Shown piece by piece: positions 1 to 9,322 of a stretch of 64,000 nt of DNA. The first letter of the stretch is position 1. Every line of letters begins with the position of its first letter. The DNA is from Streptomyces sp. GESEQ-4. Its GTDB lineage: Bacteria > Actinomycetota > Actinomycetes > Streptomycetales > Streptomycetaceae. A program made the translations under genes and the position numbers. The stretch is from contig NZ_JAFFSU010000002.1 of the NCBI RefSeq assembly GCF_017948455.1, positions 614,842 to 678,841 on the forward strand, written 5' to 3'. Below the pieces are notes generated by a model, which was not told where the DNA came from, did not search any database, and saw only the letters and a program-made list of their open reading frames with translations.

Positions 1-1
1 T

Positions 2-1747
2 CTCGGCGCGGGTGGACTGCCCGGCCGCCCCAGCTGGTCGCCCGATGGCCGGTACGTGGCGCTGTGCGACCGCAACCGGCTCAACCAGCGCTTCAGAGAG
101 GGCTACAACCTCATCCGGGTCGTCGACACCACCACCGGGACCGCCGTCCTGCACGCCCTCGCCCCGCACACCTCGCTCGCGGACCGCTACGACTCCGGGC
201 CCGTCTGGTCCCCGGACGGCCGCTGGATGGCCGTGGTCGCCGAGTCGGCGCTGTGGCTGCTGCCGGTCCGGCCCGACGGCACCCCCGACGGCGAGCCGCG
301 CCAACTCACCACCGAGCCCGCCGACCACCCCTCCTGGTCCGCAGACGCGCGCACCCTCCTCTACCTCTCCGCGGGCACCCTGCGCCTGATCGACATCGGC
401 ACCGGAAAGGCCCGTACCGTCCGCGTCCCTCTCGACTACCGCAGACCGCGCCCGGCCGACACGGTCGTGCACGCGGGCCGCCTCTGGGACGGCACCGGGT
501 CCGACGTGCGCGAGGACATCGACGTCGTGATCCGCGACGGCCGTATCGCGGAGGTCTCACCGCACCGCGGCGGCCGCCCGGCCGTACGCCGCATCGACGC
601 GAGCGACCGCACCGTGATCCCGGGCCTGTGGGACGCGCACACCCACCCCTGGCAGTCGACGTACGGGGGCCGCCAGACCGCCCTCCAAGTCGCCTACGGC
701 GTCACGACGGCCGTCTCGCTGGGCGGTTTCGCCTACGAGCAGGCCCGCGTCCGGGAGGCGGTCGCCGCCGGTGCCCTCGCCGGACCCCGGCTGCTGGCCA
801 CCGGCGAGCTCCTGGACGGGCCGCGCGTCGCCTACAGCATGGGCCGGGCCCACCGCACCCCCGAGGGCCTGCGCCGTTCACTGGCACGCGGGGCCGCGCT
901 GGACTGGGACTTCGTGAAGACGTACGTACGGGCCCCGGGCTGGGTGATGAAGGAGGCCGCGGACTTCGGGCACGACCGGCTCGGGGTGCGCAGTGGCAGC
1001 CATCTGTGCACGCCTGGTGTGCAGTTGGGCCAGGACCTGACGACCCATCTGCAGGCCACGCAGCGGCTGGAGTTCGGGCATGCGACATCCGCCTCGGGGC
1101 GTGCCTACCAGGACGTCGTGGAGATCTACACCCGCGCCGGCTTCCACCTCGTGGCCACGCCGTTCACGGCCGCGCCCCTGCTCGGCGCCGACCCCGCGCT
1201 CGCGGACGACCCGCGCGTCACCGCGATGATGCCGCCGTGGGACACCGCGCTGGTACGGCAGCAGGCGGGGCTGCCGCCCACCGACGCCCAACTGGCAACG
1301 CTGGCACGGGAGATGGACGTCTACCGGCGCATCCTGGCGGGTGGCGGACTGATCGCGCTGGGCACGGACCAGCCGCTCGTCCCGGTCGGGCTGCATCTGC
1401 ACCTGGCCCTGCGCGCACTGCACCGCTCCGGCCTGTCACCGGCCGACGCGCTGCGTACCGCAACCCTGCTGCCCGCACGGGTCTTCGGCGCCGACGACGA
1501 TCTGGGCACGGTGGAGGAGGGCAAGCTCGCCGACCTCACCCTCGTCGACGGCGACCCGTTCACCGACTTCGCCACCCTGATCCGCACGGTCGCGGTCCTG
1601 CGCGGCGGCATCCTCTTCGAACAGGCGGACCTGGTCGACGCCTTCGACTCCGCGCAGCCGTACCGGGCGTCCGCTGCCCAGGACTGGCTGGAGGTCAGCC
1701 GTCAGATGCGGCGCGAGGGGTGCTGCGACCCGGAGAGCGGGGCCTGA
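2..1747 (+). CDS. Amidohydrolase with N-terminal beta-propeller (5' end missing)
   Basis: The gene runs in from the left edge: the frame is open from base 2, and the residues before the first ATG (base 56) still read as propeller sequence (PSWSPDGRYVAL), so that ATG is internal. The first ~130 residues look like TolB/PD40 repeats (SPDGR, WSADART). From about base 450 an amidohydrolase domain follows, with the metal motif DAHTH (about base 632), a candidate carbamylated lysine in FVKTY, further histidines in GSHLCTPG and EFGHATS, a catalytic-type Asp in ALGTDQP and the closing LADLTLVDGDP strand. Such fusions hydrolyse amide or ester bonds of small molecules or peptides; the substrate cannot be read here. 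The stop codon abuts the stop of the convergent FAD-subunit gene with no gap. Confidence 0.85.
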   Translation, partial: LGAGGLPGRPSWSPDGRYVALCDRNRLNQRFREGYNLIRVVDTTTGTAVLHALAPHTSLADRYDSGPVWSPDGRWMAVVAESALWLLPVRPDGTPDGEPRQLTTEPADHPSWSADARTLLYLSAGTLRLIDIGTGKARTVRVPLDYRRPRPADTVVHAGRLWDGTGSDVREDIDVVIRDGRIAEVSPHRGGRPAVRRIDASDRTVIPGLWDAHTHPWQSTYGGRQTALQVAYGVTTAVSLGGFAYEQARVREAVAAGALAGPRLLATGELLDGPRVAYSMGRAHRTPEGLRRSLARGAALDWDFVKTYVRAPGWVMKEAADFGHDRLGVRSGSHLCTPGVQLGQDLTTHLQATQRLEFGHATSASGRAYQDVVEIYTRAGFHLVATPFTAAPLLGADPALADDPRVTAMMPPWDTALVRQQAGLPPTDAQLATLAREMDVYRRILAGGGLIALGTDQPLVPVGLHLHLALRALHRSGLSPADALRTATLLPARVFGADDDLGTVEEGKLADLTLVDGDPFTDFATLIRTVAVLRGGILFEQADLVDAFDSAQPYRASAAQDWLEVSRQMRREGCCDPESGA

Positions 1748-2467
1748 TCAGCCGTTTACGGAACGGGTCAGCAGTTCGGTGACGTGCCGGCGGACCGTCT
1801 CCCAGGCGGTGGGGTCGAGTGTGCCGAGGTCGGTGCGGTGCAGGGCGTCGAGCACGTCCGCGCTGTCTTCGGCACACGGGACGCTGCCGCTGAGGACCTC
1901 GTAGCCGTCGCGGACGGCGACGCGCAGTCGGGTGCCGTCGTCGTCGGCGTGCAGGGCGGAGGCGACGACGAACGGAGGTGGTCCGCCCGCTTCGGCCTCC
2001 AGCTTGCGGTAGCCGCTGATGACCGGTGCGTTCCAGCGCAGGCCGACCAGCAGTTGGTGTTTGGCCAGCACATCGGAGAGGTCGGTCTCGAAGAGCCCCT
2101 CCGGTTCCAGCACCACCGCGCGGGCGTCCAGTACGACTGCGGCGGGCAGCAGACAACGCAGCGTGCTGCCGACCAGGTTGCCGCCGACCGTGGCCGCCCG
2201 GCGCACCGCTCCCGTCCCGACTCCGGCCGCCGCCCGGTGCAGCACCTCCGGCACCCGGTCGTCGATCTGATGCAGCACGACGGCCGCGCCCAGTTCCTCG
2301 GCCCCGATCGTGTTGGCCTCCGGCAGATCGCGCAGCGACACGGCCAGTTCGGGGAAGCCGTCCCGCTGCCAGGCGGCCCACACCAGAGTCGCCCCGCCGA
2401 TCGGCACCGCCCCGTCGGCCAGGCACTCCTGCACTTCGGGTATGGACGTAGGCAGACGCAACTGCAC
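1748..2467 (-). CDS. FAD-binding subunit of a xanthine/CO dehydrogenase-type molybdoenzyme (orphan)
   Basis: A 239-residue protein with the two flavin-binding loops of the medium subunit of molybdenum hydroxylases: IGGATLV (residues 23-29) and ATVGGNLVGS (92-101). It is shorter than the usual 270-300 residues, chiefly in the C-terminal domain. The start is a GTG. No molybdopterin or 2Fe-2S subunit lies nearby, so it must work with distant partners, as a stand-alone flavoprotein, or be a relic. It lies 123 nt downstream of the RpiR gene on the same strand, and a TTCCNGGAA palindrome precedes its start. Family assignment is good; the reaction is unknown. Confidence 0.8.
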   Translation of the reverse strand: MQLRLPTSIPEVQECLADGAVPIGGATLVWAAWQRDGFPELAVSLRDLPEANTIGAEELGAAVVLHQIDDRVPEVLHRAAAGVGTGAVRRAATVGGNLVGSTLRCLLPAAVVLDARAVVLEPEGLFETDLSDVLAKHQLLVGLRWNAPVISGYRKLEAEAGGPPPFVVASALHADDDGTRLRVAVRDGYEVLSGSVPCAEDSADVLDALHRTDLGTLDPTAWETVRRHVTELLTRSVNG

Positions 2468-2480
2468 GGCAACCGACCTG

Positions 2481-2493
2481 CTTTCCCGGAAAG
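2481..2493. promoter_or_regulatory. Palindrome CTTTCCCGGAAAG upstream of the FAD-subunit gene
   Basis: A perfect 6-1-6 palindrome lies 14 nt upstream of the GTG start at 2467. Its core TTCCNGGAA recurs in the operator-like element at 3544-3554 on the other side of the RpiR gene, which suggests that one regulator may read both. Inference from sequence only. Confidence 0.35.
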
Positions 2494-2590
2494 TTGGCGG
2501 CGGTGGAGGCGCCAGGACACCTCAGCCACATGATCACTTCTATGGCGCATTCTTACCCACATACGCGGGGCGCATACAGGGCTCAAGGTG

Positions 2591-3496
2591 TCAGCGCGTG
2601 CGCCCCCCTGGGTTGAGCAACTGACCGCGCAGGGCGTCGAGCTGGTGGGCGTGCTCGACCGCTGACGTCTCGTCGAGCGTGGTGAGGGCGAGCAGGAGGA
2701 CGTCCGCGACGACGAGGCCGGTCAGCGCCTCATTGGTGCTTCCGGTCGGGGTGTAGGGGGCGAGGAGGACCGAGTCGACGCGGTCCCCGAAGGCCTCGCT
2801 GAGTTCGTCGGTGACGAAGACGACCCGGGCGCCGACCGCGCGGGCCCGTTCGACGAGCACGGTGAGTTCGGACAGCGGCCGTCCCGGCTGGAAGATCACG
2901 ACGGCGTCGCCCTGGCCGAGAGCGAGCAGCGCGTCGGCGAGGGCGAAGCCGGTGTCTCCGACGAAGCGGGCCCGGCGGCCGATGCGGCCGAGGGAGCGGG
3001 ACAGGTGGCGTGCCGCCAGTTCGCAGGCGGCCACTCCGTAGCAGAGCACCTCGCGGGCCTCGGCCAGGACCGTGACCGCTCGCTCCAGGGCCTTGGTGTC
3101 GGCGAGCCGGCGGCACTGGTCGACGCGTTCCTGCGTCTCGTCGAAGACGTCGTTCCAGATCTTGTCGAGGTCCTTGCCGACATGGGCGATGCGCTGGGCG
3201 AGCCGGACGTCGGGGGCCTGTGCGGCGGTGAAGTCGGCGGCCAACTCCCGCTTGAGCGCGGGCAGTCCGGCGTATCCCAGGCGCTGGAGGGCGCGTACGA
3301 CGGTGGCGTTGCTGGTGCCGCTGGCGGTGCCCAGCTCCTGGGTGCTGGCGAACATCACCTGTTCCACCGGGGCGCTCACCAGATACTGCGCGACCGTCCG
3401 CTCGGAGGCGGACAGCTCGTCCCACAGCTCACGGACGGTGGCCCGCAGCCGGGTCAGGCCTCCCGGGGCCGCACTGCCTGCCTGTGAAATTTCCAT
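2591..3496 (-). CDS. MurR/RpiR-family transcriptional regulator
   Basis: A 301-residue regulator with an N-terminal RpiR helix-turn-helix (roughly residues 20-95: SASERTVAQYL, TSNATVVRALQRLGY) and a C-terminal SIS domain (roughly 125-265, including GDTGFALADALL and VVIFQPGRPLSEL) that normally senses a phosphosugar or related small molecule. The ATG at 3496 was preferred over upstream in-frame starts because GGGAG lies about 12 nt before it and the others lack a ribosome-binding site. It is divergent from the C45/ABC importer operon with a strong inverted repeat in between, so it most likely controls that operon and itself. Confidence 0.85.
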   Translation of the reverse strand: MEISQAGSAAPGGLTRLRATVRELWDELSASERTVAQYLVSAPVEQVMFASTQELGTASGTSNATVVRALQRLGYAGLPALKRELAADFTAAQAPDVRLAQRIAHVGKDLDKIWNDVFDETQERVDQCRRLADTKALERAVTVLAEAREVLCYGVAACELAARHLSRSLGRIGRRARFVGDTGFALADALLALGQGDAVVIFQPGRPLSELTVLVERARAVGARVVFVTDELSEAFGDRVDSVLLAPYTPTGSTNEALTGLVVADVLLLALTTLDETSAVEHAHQLDALRGQLLNPGGRTR

Positions 3497-3541
3497 TACG
3501 ACTCTTGACTCCCGTGGCATCGTCGTTACGTTCTGAACAAC

Positions 3542-3571
3542 TCGTTCCAGGAACGTGAACACCTGGAACGA
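3542..3571. promoter_or_regulatory. Probable RpiR operator: perfect 10-bp inverted repeat
   Basis: TCGTTCCAGG (3542-3551) is repeated inverted as CCTGGAACGA (3562-3571) with a 10-nt spacer, so the half-site centres are 20 bp apart, on the same helix face. The left arm also forms its own palindrome GTTCCAGGAAC (3544-3554). It lies in the 111-bp gap between the divergent regulator and C45 gene, where an operator is expected. Confidence 0.6.
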
Positions 3572-3607
3572 ATGTTACGGCACGTCGGTCCTTCTAGGAG
3601 CCTCTCA

Positions 3608-4765
3608 ATGAAACGCAGCCTTCCGGTCGTTGACATCTCCGGGACCCCGTCCCAGAGGGGCCGGCAGTACGGAGAGGCCGTGGCCCCCCAGCTGGGCGCC
3701 GCCCTCGGTTACTACGCGGAGGCCTTCGGGGTGTCCTCGGGCCTGACCTGGCCGCAGGTCACCGCGCGTGCCGCCCGCTGGCTGGAGCCCGTCCGTGACT
3801 ACGCGCCCGACCTGCTGGAGGAGATGCAGGGCATCGCCGACGGTGCCGGCGTCGACCTGCTCGACGTGCTCGCGCTGAACGCACGCGGCGAGGTCATCTA
3901 CGACGACTCCTTCGCGCGGATGCGGGAAGGGCGTACGACCGTACCCGCGGAGGAGCCGGCCGAGGGCTGCACCTCGTTCGCCGCCTACGGCCCGGCGAGC
4001 GGCGACGGCCATGTGTGGGCGGGCCAGAACTGGGACTGGCGGGCGGGGGTCGGCGACACCGTCGTCATGCTCCGGATCGTCCAGCCGCCGAAACCCACCC
4101 TGATCATGCAGGTCGAGGCCGGGCAGATCGGCCGCCAGGGCGCCAACTCCGCGGGCATCGCCCTCAACGCCAACGGCCTCGGCGGACGCTTCGACGACGC
4201 CGTGGGCCTGCCGCAGACCGTGATCCGGCGCAGCGTCCTGGACCAGTCGAGCATCACGGACGCACTGGAGGTGCTCTGCCGGACCCGTGCGCACATCGCC
4301 AGCAACGCCCTGCTGACCTGCCGTGAAGGCTTCGCCGTCGACATCGAGACCACCCCTGCAGGGCACGGCTGGATGTATCCGACCGACGGACTGCTCGTGC
4401 ACGGCAACCACTACCAGGCCGGTGTCCCCGCCGCCCTCGCCGCGGACTACCGGCCGATCTCCCCCGACTCGCTCGTCCGCGTCCCCCGCGCCGAGGACGG
4501 TCTGCGTCTGCTGCGCGAGGCCACCGGCCCGGACGAGTCCCGCAAGCTGATCAAGCAGGCGATGTCGGACCACCTCGGCTTCCCCGAGTCCCTCTGCACC
4601 CACGCCGATCCCCGCACGCCCGAGATCAAGCACTGGACCACGCTCGTGTCCTCCTGCGTGGACCTCACCGCGGGCGACTACCACGTCACGGCCGGCACCC
4701 CCTGCGACCGCGAGTACCAGCACCTGCCCTGGAACCTCTACGACGGCCCCCACGCCCCGAACTGA
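3608..4765 (+). CDS. C45-family autoproteolytic acyltransferase/hydrolase
   Basis: A 385-residue Ntn-hydrolase of the acyl-CoA:6-aminopenicillanate acyltransferase (peptidase C45) family. The self-cleavage and nucleophile site is visible as EGCTSF, with Cys about residue 121. Processing there would give a ~120-residue alpha and ~265-residue beta chain. GQNWDW and the following strands are typical of the family. The ATG at 3608 was chosen because AGGAG lies 7 nt upstream (3596-3600); an in-frame ATG at 3572 has no site and overlaps the operator. Family members cleave or transfer acyl groups on amino acids, peptides or beta-lactams; the real substrate here is unknown. It is the first gene of the ABC importer operon, implying action on an imported amide. 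Confidence 0.85.
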   Translation: MKRSLPVVDISGTPSQRGRQYGEAVAPQLGAALGYYAEAFGVSSGLTWPQVTARAARWLEPVRDYAPDLLEEMQGIADGAGVDLLDVLALNARGEVIYDDSFARMREGRTTVPAEEPAEGCTSFAAYGPASGDGHVWAGQNWDWRAGVGDTVVMLRIVQPPKPTLIMQVEAGQIGRQGANSAGIALNANGLGGRFDDAVGLPQTVIRRSVLDQSSITDALEVLCRTRAHIASNALLTCREGFAVDIETTPAGHGWMYPTDGLLVHGNHYQAGVPAALAADYRPISPDSLVRVPRAEDGLRLLREATGPDESRKLIKQAMSDHLGFPESLCTHADPRTPEIKHWTTLVSSCVDLTAGDYHVTAGTPCDREYQHLPWNLYDGPHAPN

Positions 4766-4841
4766 TCCGGTCTTCCGGCACCCCGCACATGCCGAAGCTC
4801 CCCGCCCTCCTCCCAGCCCCGCCCCGCCCAGGAGCCCCGCC

Positions 4842-6485
4842 ATGAAACTCTCGACCTGCCTCGCCGCCGTCGGCCTCGCCGGCGCGATGACCCTGACCGC
4901 CGCGTGCAGCGGTGCCGACACCGGTTCCGCCGAGGGCACCGCGAACGTCGACGTCTCGAAGCTGAAGCTCACCCCGACCACCGCGGCGGCCGACGGCGCC
5001 GTCGACTCGGTGAACTGGCTGCTCGAGGACGAGCCCGAGTCCCTCGATCTCGACACCCAGGGCGGCAGCGCCGGCCGCACCGTCCTGAGCAACGTCTGCG
5101 AACGCCTCTACCAGCTCCAGCCCGACATGTCCGTGAGCCCCTCCCTCGTGGCGAAGGAGACCAGGCCGGACGCCAGGACCCTCGTCCTGACCCTGCGCGA
5201 CGCCGTCACCTTCCACGACGGTTCCGCGATGACCGCCGACGACGTCCTCCACAGCCTGCGACGTCACGCCGAGCCGGAGATGGAGCAGTCCGACGAGTTC
5301 GCGAACGTGAGCCGGATGACCAAGACCGGCGACCACGAGATCACCGTCGCGTTCAAGCAGCCCGACGCCCTGTTCACCAAGGCGCTCGCGGGCGACGCCG
5401 GGCTCGTCTACAACCGCGAGCAGGTCGAGAAGGCGGGCGACGACTTCGGCACACCCGGCCAGGGCGACGCCTGCTCGGGACCGTACGAGCTGACCGGCTG
5501 GAAGTCCGGCGACTCGATCACCCTCACCCGCTCCGACGACTACTGGGGCGAGCAGCCGCTGACGAAGCGGGTCGTCTTCCGCTGGGCCGCGGACAGCGCG
5601 ATGGTCAACGCGCTGAGCACCGGCGCAGCCGACGGCGCCTACCTCGACACCGTCTCCTCGGCCGCCGCCCTGCGCGGCAAGTCCGGCCTCGACCAGCACT
5701 ACGGACCGAGCACCGCCGCCCTCGCCCTCATCCCCACCGAACGCGGCGGACTCGCCGACCCCGACGTCCGCAAGGCCCTCTCCCTGGCCCTCGACCGCGA
5801 GGGCATCGCCAAGTCCGGCTACGGCGGACTCGTTCAGCCGTGGGCCACCGCCGTCGGCTCCGGCGCCTGGGGCTACGAGAAGGCCGCCTTCGAAGCCGCC
5901 CAGAAGCAGCTCACCGGCGCCCCCGCCAAGCCCGGCGCGGAGGATCTGGCCGCGGCGAAGGACCTCGTCAAGAACGCCGAGTCCGCGCCCGACACCCCCA
6001 TCGTGATCGGCACCGACAGCACCCAGGGCCGCCTCGTCATCGCCAACGCCGTACGCGCCGCCCTGACCCAGATCGGCCTCAAGTCACAGATCAAGACGGT
6101 CCCCTCCGCCACGTACGGAGAGTTCTACGGCGACAAGGAGGCCCGCGCGGACATCGACGTCCTGGTGGCCGACTGGTACATCTCCAAGAGCGATCCGGCC
6201 GGCTTCTACGACAACGGCGTCTCCGACAGCTCCAACAACTGGGTCGGCTTCAGCAGCGCCGACTTCGACAGCAAGATCGAAGAGGCGTTGCGCACGATCG
6301 ACGACCGCAAGCGCGCCGCCCTCGTCATCGACGCCCAGCGGCTGTTCAGCGAGGCCGCGGTGTGGATCCCCGTCGCCCAGATGCCGGCCGTCCTCGTCCT
6401 GAACGACGAGCTGACGGGCCCGCCGGCCTCCATGGCGTACCTCTACTCGCCGTGGGCCGCGCGGCTCGGCGCGAAGAAGGGCTGA
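4842..6485 (+). CDS. Oligopeptide-type ABC transporter substrate-binding lipoprotein
   Basis: A 547-residue family 5 extracellular solute-binding protein. The N-terminus is a lipoprotein signal (KLSTCLAAVG... with lipobox TAAC, Cys near residue 25). The mature part carries the family signatures: LDLDTQGG near the start, NVCERLYQL, and FHDGSAMTADDVLHSL. An AGGAG at 4830-4834 sits 7 nt before the ATG. It is followed after 6 nt by the first permease, so it supplies ligand specificity for the importer. Peptide-like ligands are usual for the family; the C45 hydrolase upstream suggests an acylated amino acid or peptide. Confidence 0.92.
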   Translation: MKLSTCLAAVGLAGAMTLTAACSGADTGSAEGTANVDVSKLKLTPTTAAADGAVDSVNWLLEDEPESLDLDTQGGSAGRTVLSNVCERLYQLQPDMSVSPSLVAKETRPDARTLVLTLRDAVTFHDGSAMTADDVLHSLRRHAEPEMEQSDEFANVSRMTKTGDHEITVAFKQPDALFTKALAGDAGLVYNREQVEKAGDDFGTPGQGDACSGPYELTGWKSGDSITLTRSDDYWGEQPLTKRVVFRWAADSAMVNALSTGAADGAYLDTVSSAAALRGKSGLDQHYGPSTAALALIPTERGGLADPDVRKALSLALDREGIAKSGYGGLVQPWATAVGSGAWGYEKAAFEAAQKQLTGAPAKPGAEDLAAAKDLVKNAESAPDTPIVIGTDSTQGRLVIANAVRAALTQIGLKSQIKTVPSATYGEFYGDKEARADIDVLVADWYISKSDPAGFYDNGVSDSSNNWVGFSSADFDSKIEEALRTIDDRKRAALVIDAQRLFSEAAVWIPVAQMPAVLVLNDELTGPPASMAYLYSPWAARLGAKKG

Positions 6486-6491
6486 ACAACC

Positions 6492-7445
6492 ATGATCGGC
6501 GCCCTTGGACGGCGGATCGCGGGACTGGTGGCCACCCTGCTGGCGGCATCCTTCGTGATCTTCGCCGCCGTGTACGCGGCACCCGGCGACCCCGCCGTCT
6601 TCCTGGCCGGCGGACGCGACAAGCTCACCCCGGAGCGGCTCGCCACGGTCCGGGAGCAGTACCACCTCGACGAGCCCCTGGTCGTCCAGTACGGCCGCTG
6701 GCTCTGGGACTGCGCACACCTCGACCTCGGCCGCTCCTTCCAGTACAGCGACCAGGTCACCGACCTGCTCGGGGCGCGCGTTCCCACCACGCTCGCCCTC
6801 GTCGGCTACGCCACCGTCCTGTTCGTCGTCCTGGGCGTCGGCGCCGGCATCCTCGCCGCCGTCCGGCGCGGCACCTGGGTCGACTCGGCCGTGGTCGGCG
6901 GCACCACCCTCGCCGCGTCCGTGCCGTCCTTCGTCGGCGGCATCGCCCTGGTCGCCCTGTTCGGCGTCGAACTCGGCTGGTTCCCGGTGACGGGCGGCGG
7001 CGAGGGCTTCGCCGGAACCCTGCACCACCTGACCCTGCCCGCCGTGGCCATGGCCCTCGGCGCGCTCGCCGTCATCAGCCGGGTCACCCGCCAGGCCATG
7101 GTGGACGCGGGCACCGCCGAGCACGTGGCGGTGGCCCGGGCCGCCGGACTGCCCGAACGGGAGATCATCCGCAGGCATGTCCTGCGCAACGCGCTGGGCC
7201 CGATCGTCACCATGTGCGGTCTGGTCACCGCGGGCATGCTCGCCGGCACCGTCGCCATCGAGACCGTCTTCGGGATCAGCGGCATCGGCTCCCTGCTGGT
7301 CGGCGCCATCAACAGCCATGACTTCCCGGTCGCCCAGGCGGTCCTGCTGCTGATGGTCACCTCGTACATCGTCGTCACCACCGTCGTGGACCTCGCGCAC
7401 CCCCTGCTCGACCCGCGCCTCAAGAGCATGAGGAGCCCCGCATGA
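6492..7445 (+). CDS. ABC importer permease, DppB type
   Basis: A 317-residue inner-membrane permease with the DppB/OppB layout: an N-terminal helix (IAGLVATLLAASFVIFAAVY), the conserved APGDPA segment, then five further helices. The EAA loop contacting the ATPase reads AVARAAGLPEREIIRRH. It follows the binding protein by 6 nt and overlaps the next permease by ATGA (7442-7445), so the genes are translationally coupled. Confidence 0.93.
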   Translation: MIGALGRRIAGLVATLLAASFVIFAAVYAAPGDPAVFLAGGRDKLTPERLATVREQYHLDEPLVVQYGRWLWDCAHLDLGRSFQYSDQVTDLLGARVPTTLALVGYATVLFVVLGVGAGILAAVRRGTWVDSAVVGGTTLAASVPSFVGGIALVALFGVELGWFPVTGGGEGFAGTLHHLTLPAVAMALGALAVISRVTRQAMVDAGTAEHVAVARAAGLPEREIIRRHVLRNALGPIVTMCGLVTAGMLAGTVAIETVFGISGIGSLLVGAINSHDFPVAQAVLLLMVTSYIVVTTVVDLAHPLLDPRLKSMRSPA

Positions 7446-8293
7446 CCGCCGTCGCCGCCGGCGTCCTTCTCCCTCTGCGAAAGCGCCCCCGCCGCCCCCT
7501 GGGTGTGCTCGTCTCCGGCGCCTTCCTCGGGCTGGTGGTGCTCGCCGCCGTCCTCGCCCCCCTCCTCGCGCCGTACGCGCCGGACGCCGTAGACCTGTCG
7601 TCGTCCCTGGTCGGCACCACCGGCGCCCACCCCCTCGGCACCGACGCCTCCGGCCAGGACCTGCTCTCCCGCGTCCTCTACGGAGCCCGCACGAGCCTGA
7701 TCGCGCCGCTGCTGCTGCTCCTGCTGGCCGCCGTCCTCGGCGTCACCCTCGGCACGGTCGCGGCCTGGCGGGGCGGCTGGGTGGACACGCTGGTCTCCCG
7801 GATCACCGACGTCATGTACGCGTTCCCGGGCCTGCTGTTCGTCGTGCTGATCATCGCCGTGTTCGGCACCGGCATGACGACGTCCGTGATCGCGCTCGGG
7901 CTGGCCTTCGCCCCGACGATCGCGAAGTACACCCGCAGCGTCGCCCTGGCCGAACGGTCCAAGTCCTACATCGACGCCTACCGCGTCCAGGGCATGAGCG
8001 GCGCCCGGATCTGCGTGGCCCACCTCGTGCCCAACCTCGCCCGCTCGATCGCCGGCTATCTGGTGGTCCTGTTCGGCGAGTCCCTGATGAGCCTCGCCAC
8101 CCTCAGCTACCTCGGCTTCGGCGCCCAGCCGCCCAGCTCCGACTGGGGGCTCATGGTGCAGGAGGGACAGGCCGCGATCGTCCAGGGTGCCCTGCTCCCG
8201 GCACTCGTGCCGGGCACCGCCATCGCCGCCGTCGTGGTGGCCTTCAACGTGGTCGGCGTCTGGGCCGCCGACCGGCTCGGCGCCAGGAGGTAG
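7442..8293 (+). CDS. ABC importer permease, DppC type
   Basis: A 283-residue partner permease of the DppC/OppC type: first helix GVLVSGAFLGLVVLAAVLAP, the GTDASGQDLLSRVLYGARTS signature, and an EAA loop (YIDAYRVQGMSGARICVAH). It overlaps the preceding gene by 4 nt and precedes the first ATPase by 6 nt. It forms the transmembrane heterodimer with the 6492-7445 product. Confidence 0.93.
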   Translation: MTAVAAGVLLPLRKRPRRPLGVLVSGAFLGLVVLAAVLAPLLAPYAPDAVDLSSSLVGTTGAHPLGTDASGQDLLSRVLYGARTSLIAPLLLLLLAAVLGVTLGTVAAWRGGWVDTLVSRITDVMYAFPGLLFVVLIIAVFGTGMTTSVIALGLAFAPTIAKYTRSVALAERSKSYIDAYRVQGMSGARICVAHLVPNLARSIAGYLVVLFGESLMSLATLSYLGFGAQPPSSDWGLMVQEGQAAIVQGALLPALVPGTAIAAVVVAFNVVGVWAADRLGARR

Positions 8294-8299
8294 CCCGCC

Positions 8300-9322
8300 A
8301 TGCTGCTCGACATCGAGAACCTGACCGTGCTGCTGCCCGGCGCCGCCCGGCCCTTGCTCGCGGACGTGTCCCTGCGGGTCCGCAGCGGAGAGGTCGTCGG
8401 CCTCGTCGGCGAATCCGGCTCCGGCAAGTCCACCACCGCCAAGGCCGTGCTGAACATCCTCCCCGACGCCGCGCGGGCCGAGGGCCGCGTCCTGGTCGAC
8501 GGCACCGACGCCCTGTCCCTGACCGGCGCACGGTTGCGCGACCATCGCTCCAGTACGGTCGCCATGGTCCACCAGGACCCGCGCTCCGCGCTGAATCCCG
8601 TACGCCGGATCGGGGACTTCCTGACCGAACGGCTGGCCCGCACCGGCACCACCGACAAGCGCGCCGCCCGCGACCGCGCCGTCGAACTCCTCGACGCCGT
8701 AGGCCTCCCGGACCCCGAACGACACGTCCGGCAGCATCCCCACGAACTGTCCGGCGGCATGCTGCAACGCGTCGTCATCGCCGGCGCCCTCGCCACCGAG
8801 CCCGCGCTGCTGCTCGCCGACGAGGCCACCAGCGCGCTGGACGTCACCACGCAGGCCGACATCCTCGCCCTGCTGCGCACCCTGCGCGAGCAGCGCGACC
8901 TGGGGCTGCTGTTCATCACCCACGACCTGCACCTGGCTGCCGCCTACTGCGACCGCGTGTACGTCATGTACGCGGGCCGCGTCGCCGAGGAGCAGGACGC
9001 GCACCGCCTCTTCTCCGACGCCCGCCACCCCTACACTCGCGGGCTGCTGGCGTGCTCACCCGAACTGGGCGAGACGACCCGACCCCTGGCCCCGATCCCG
9101 GGCCGCCCGCCCTCGCTCGCGGACACGTTCCCCGGCTGCCCCTTCGCCCCCCGGTGCGCACACGCCGAACCGGCCTGCGACACCTGGCAGCCGGAGCCGC
9201 TCCCGGTCCCGGGCGGCGGCGTGGCAGCGTGCCGCCGTCTGCCCGACCTGCCGGACCTCGACGTCCCTGCCCCGTCCGACCAGCTCGATCCGGCCGCGCA
9301 GGCCACCGGGAGTACACGGTGA
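8300..9322 (+). CDS. ABC importer ATPase, DppD type
   Basis: A 340-residue ATPase with Walker A GESGSGKST, signature LSGGM, Walker B LLLADEATSALD and H-loop ITHD. The C-terminal CPFAPRCAHAEPAC stretch is the cysteine cluster typical of oligopeptide/dipeptide importers and separates it from other ABC ATPases. Its stop overlaps the GTG start of the next ATPase. Confidence 0.93.
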   Translation: MLLDIENLTVLLPGAARPLLADVSLRVRSGEVVGLVGESGSGKSTTAKAVLNILPDAARAEGRVLVDGTDALSLTGARLRDHRSSTVAMVHQDPRSALNPVRRIGDFLTERLARTGTTDKRAARDRAVELLDAVGLPDPERHVRQHPHELSGGMLQRVVIAGALATEPALLLADEATSALDVTTQADILALLRTLREQRDLGLLFITHDLHLAAAYCDRVYVMYAGRVAEEQDAHRLFSDARHPYTRGLLACSPELGETTRPLAPIPGRPPSLADTFPGCPFAPRCAHAEPACDTWQPEPLPVPGGGVAACRRLPDLPDLDVPAPSDQLDPAAQATGSTR

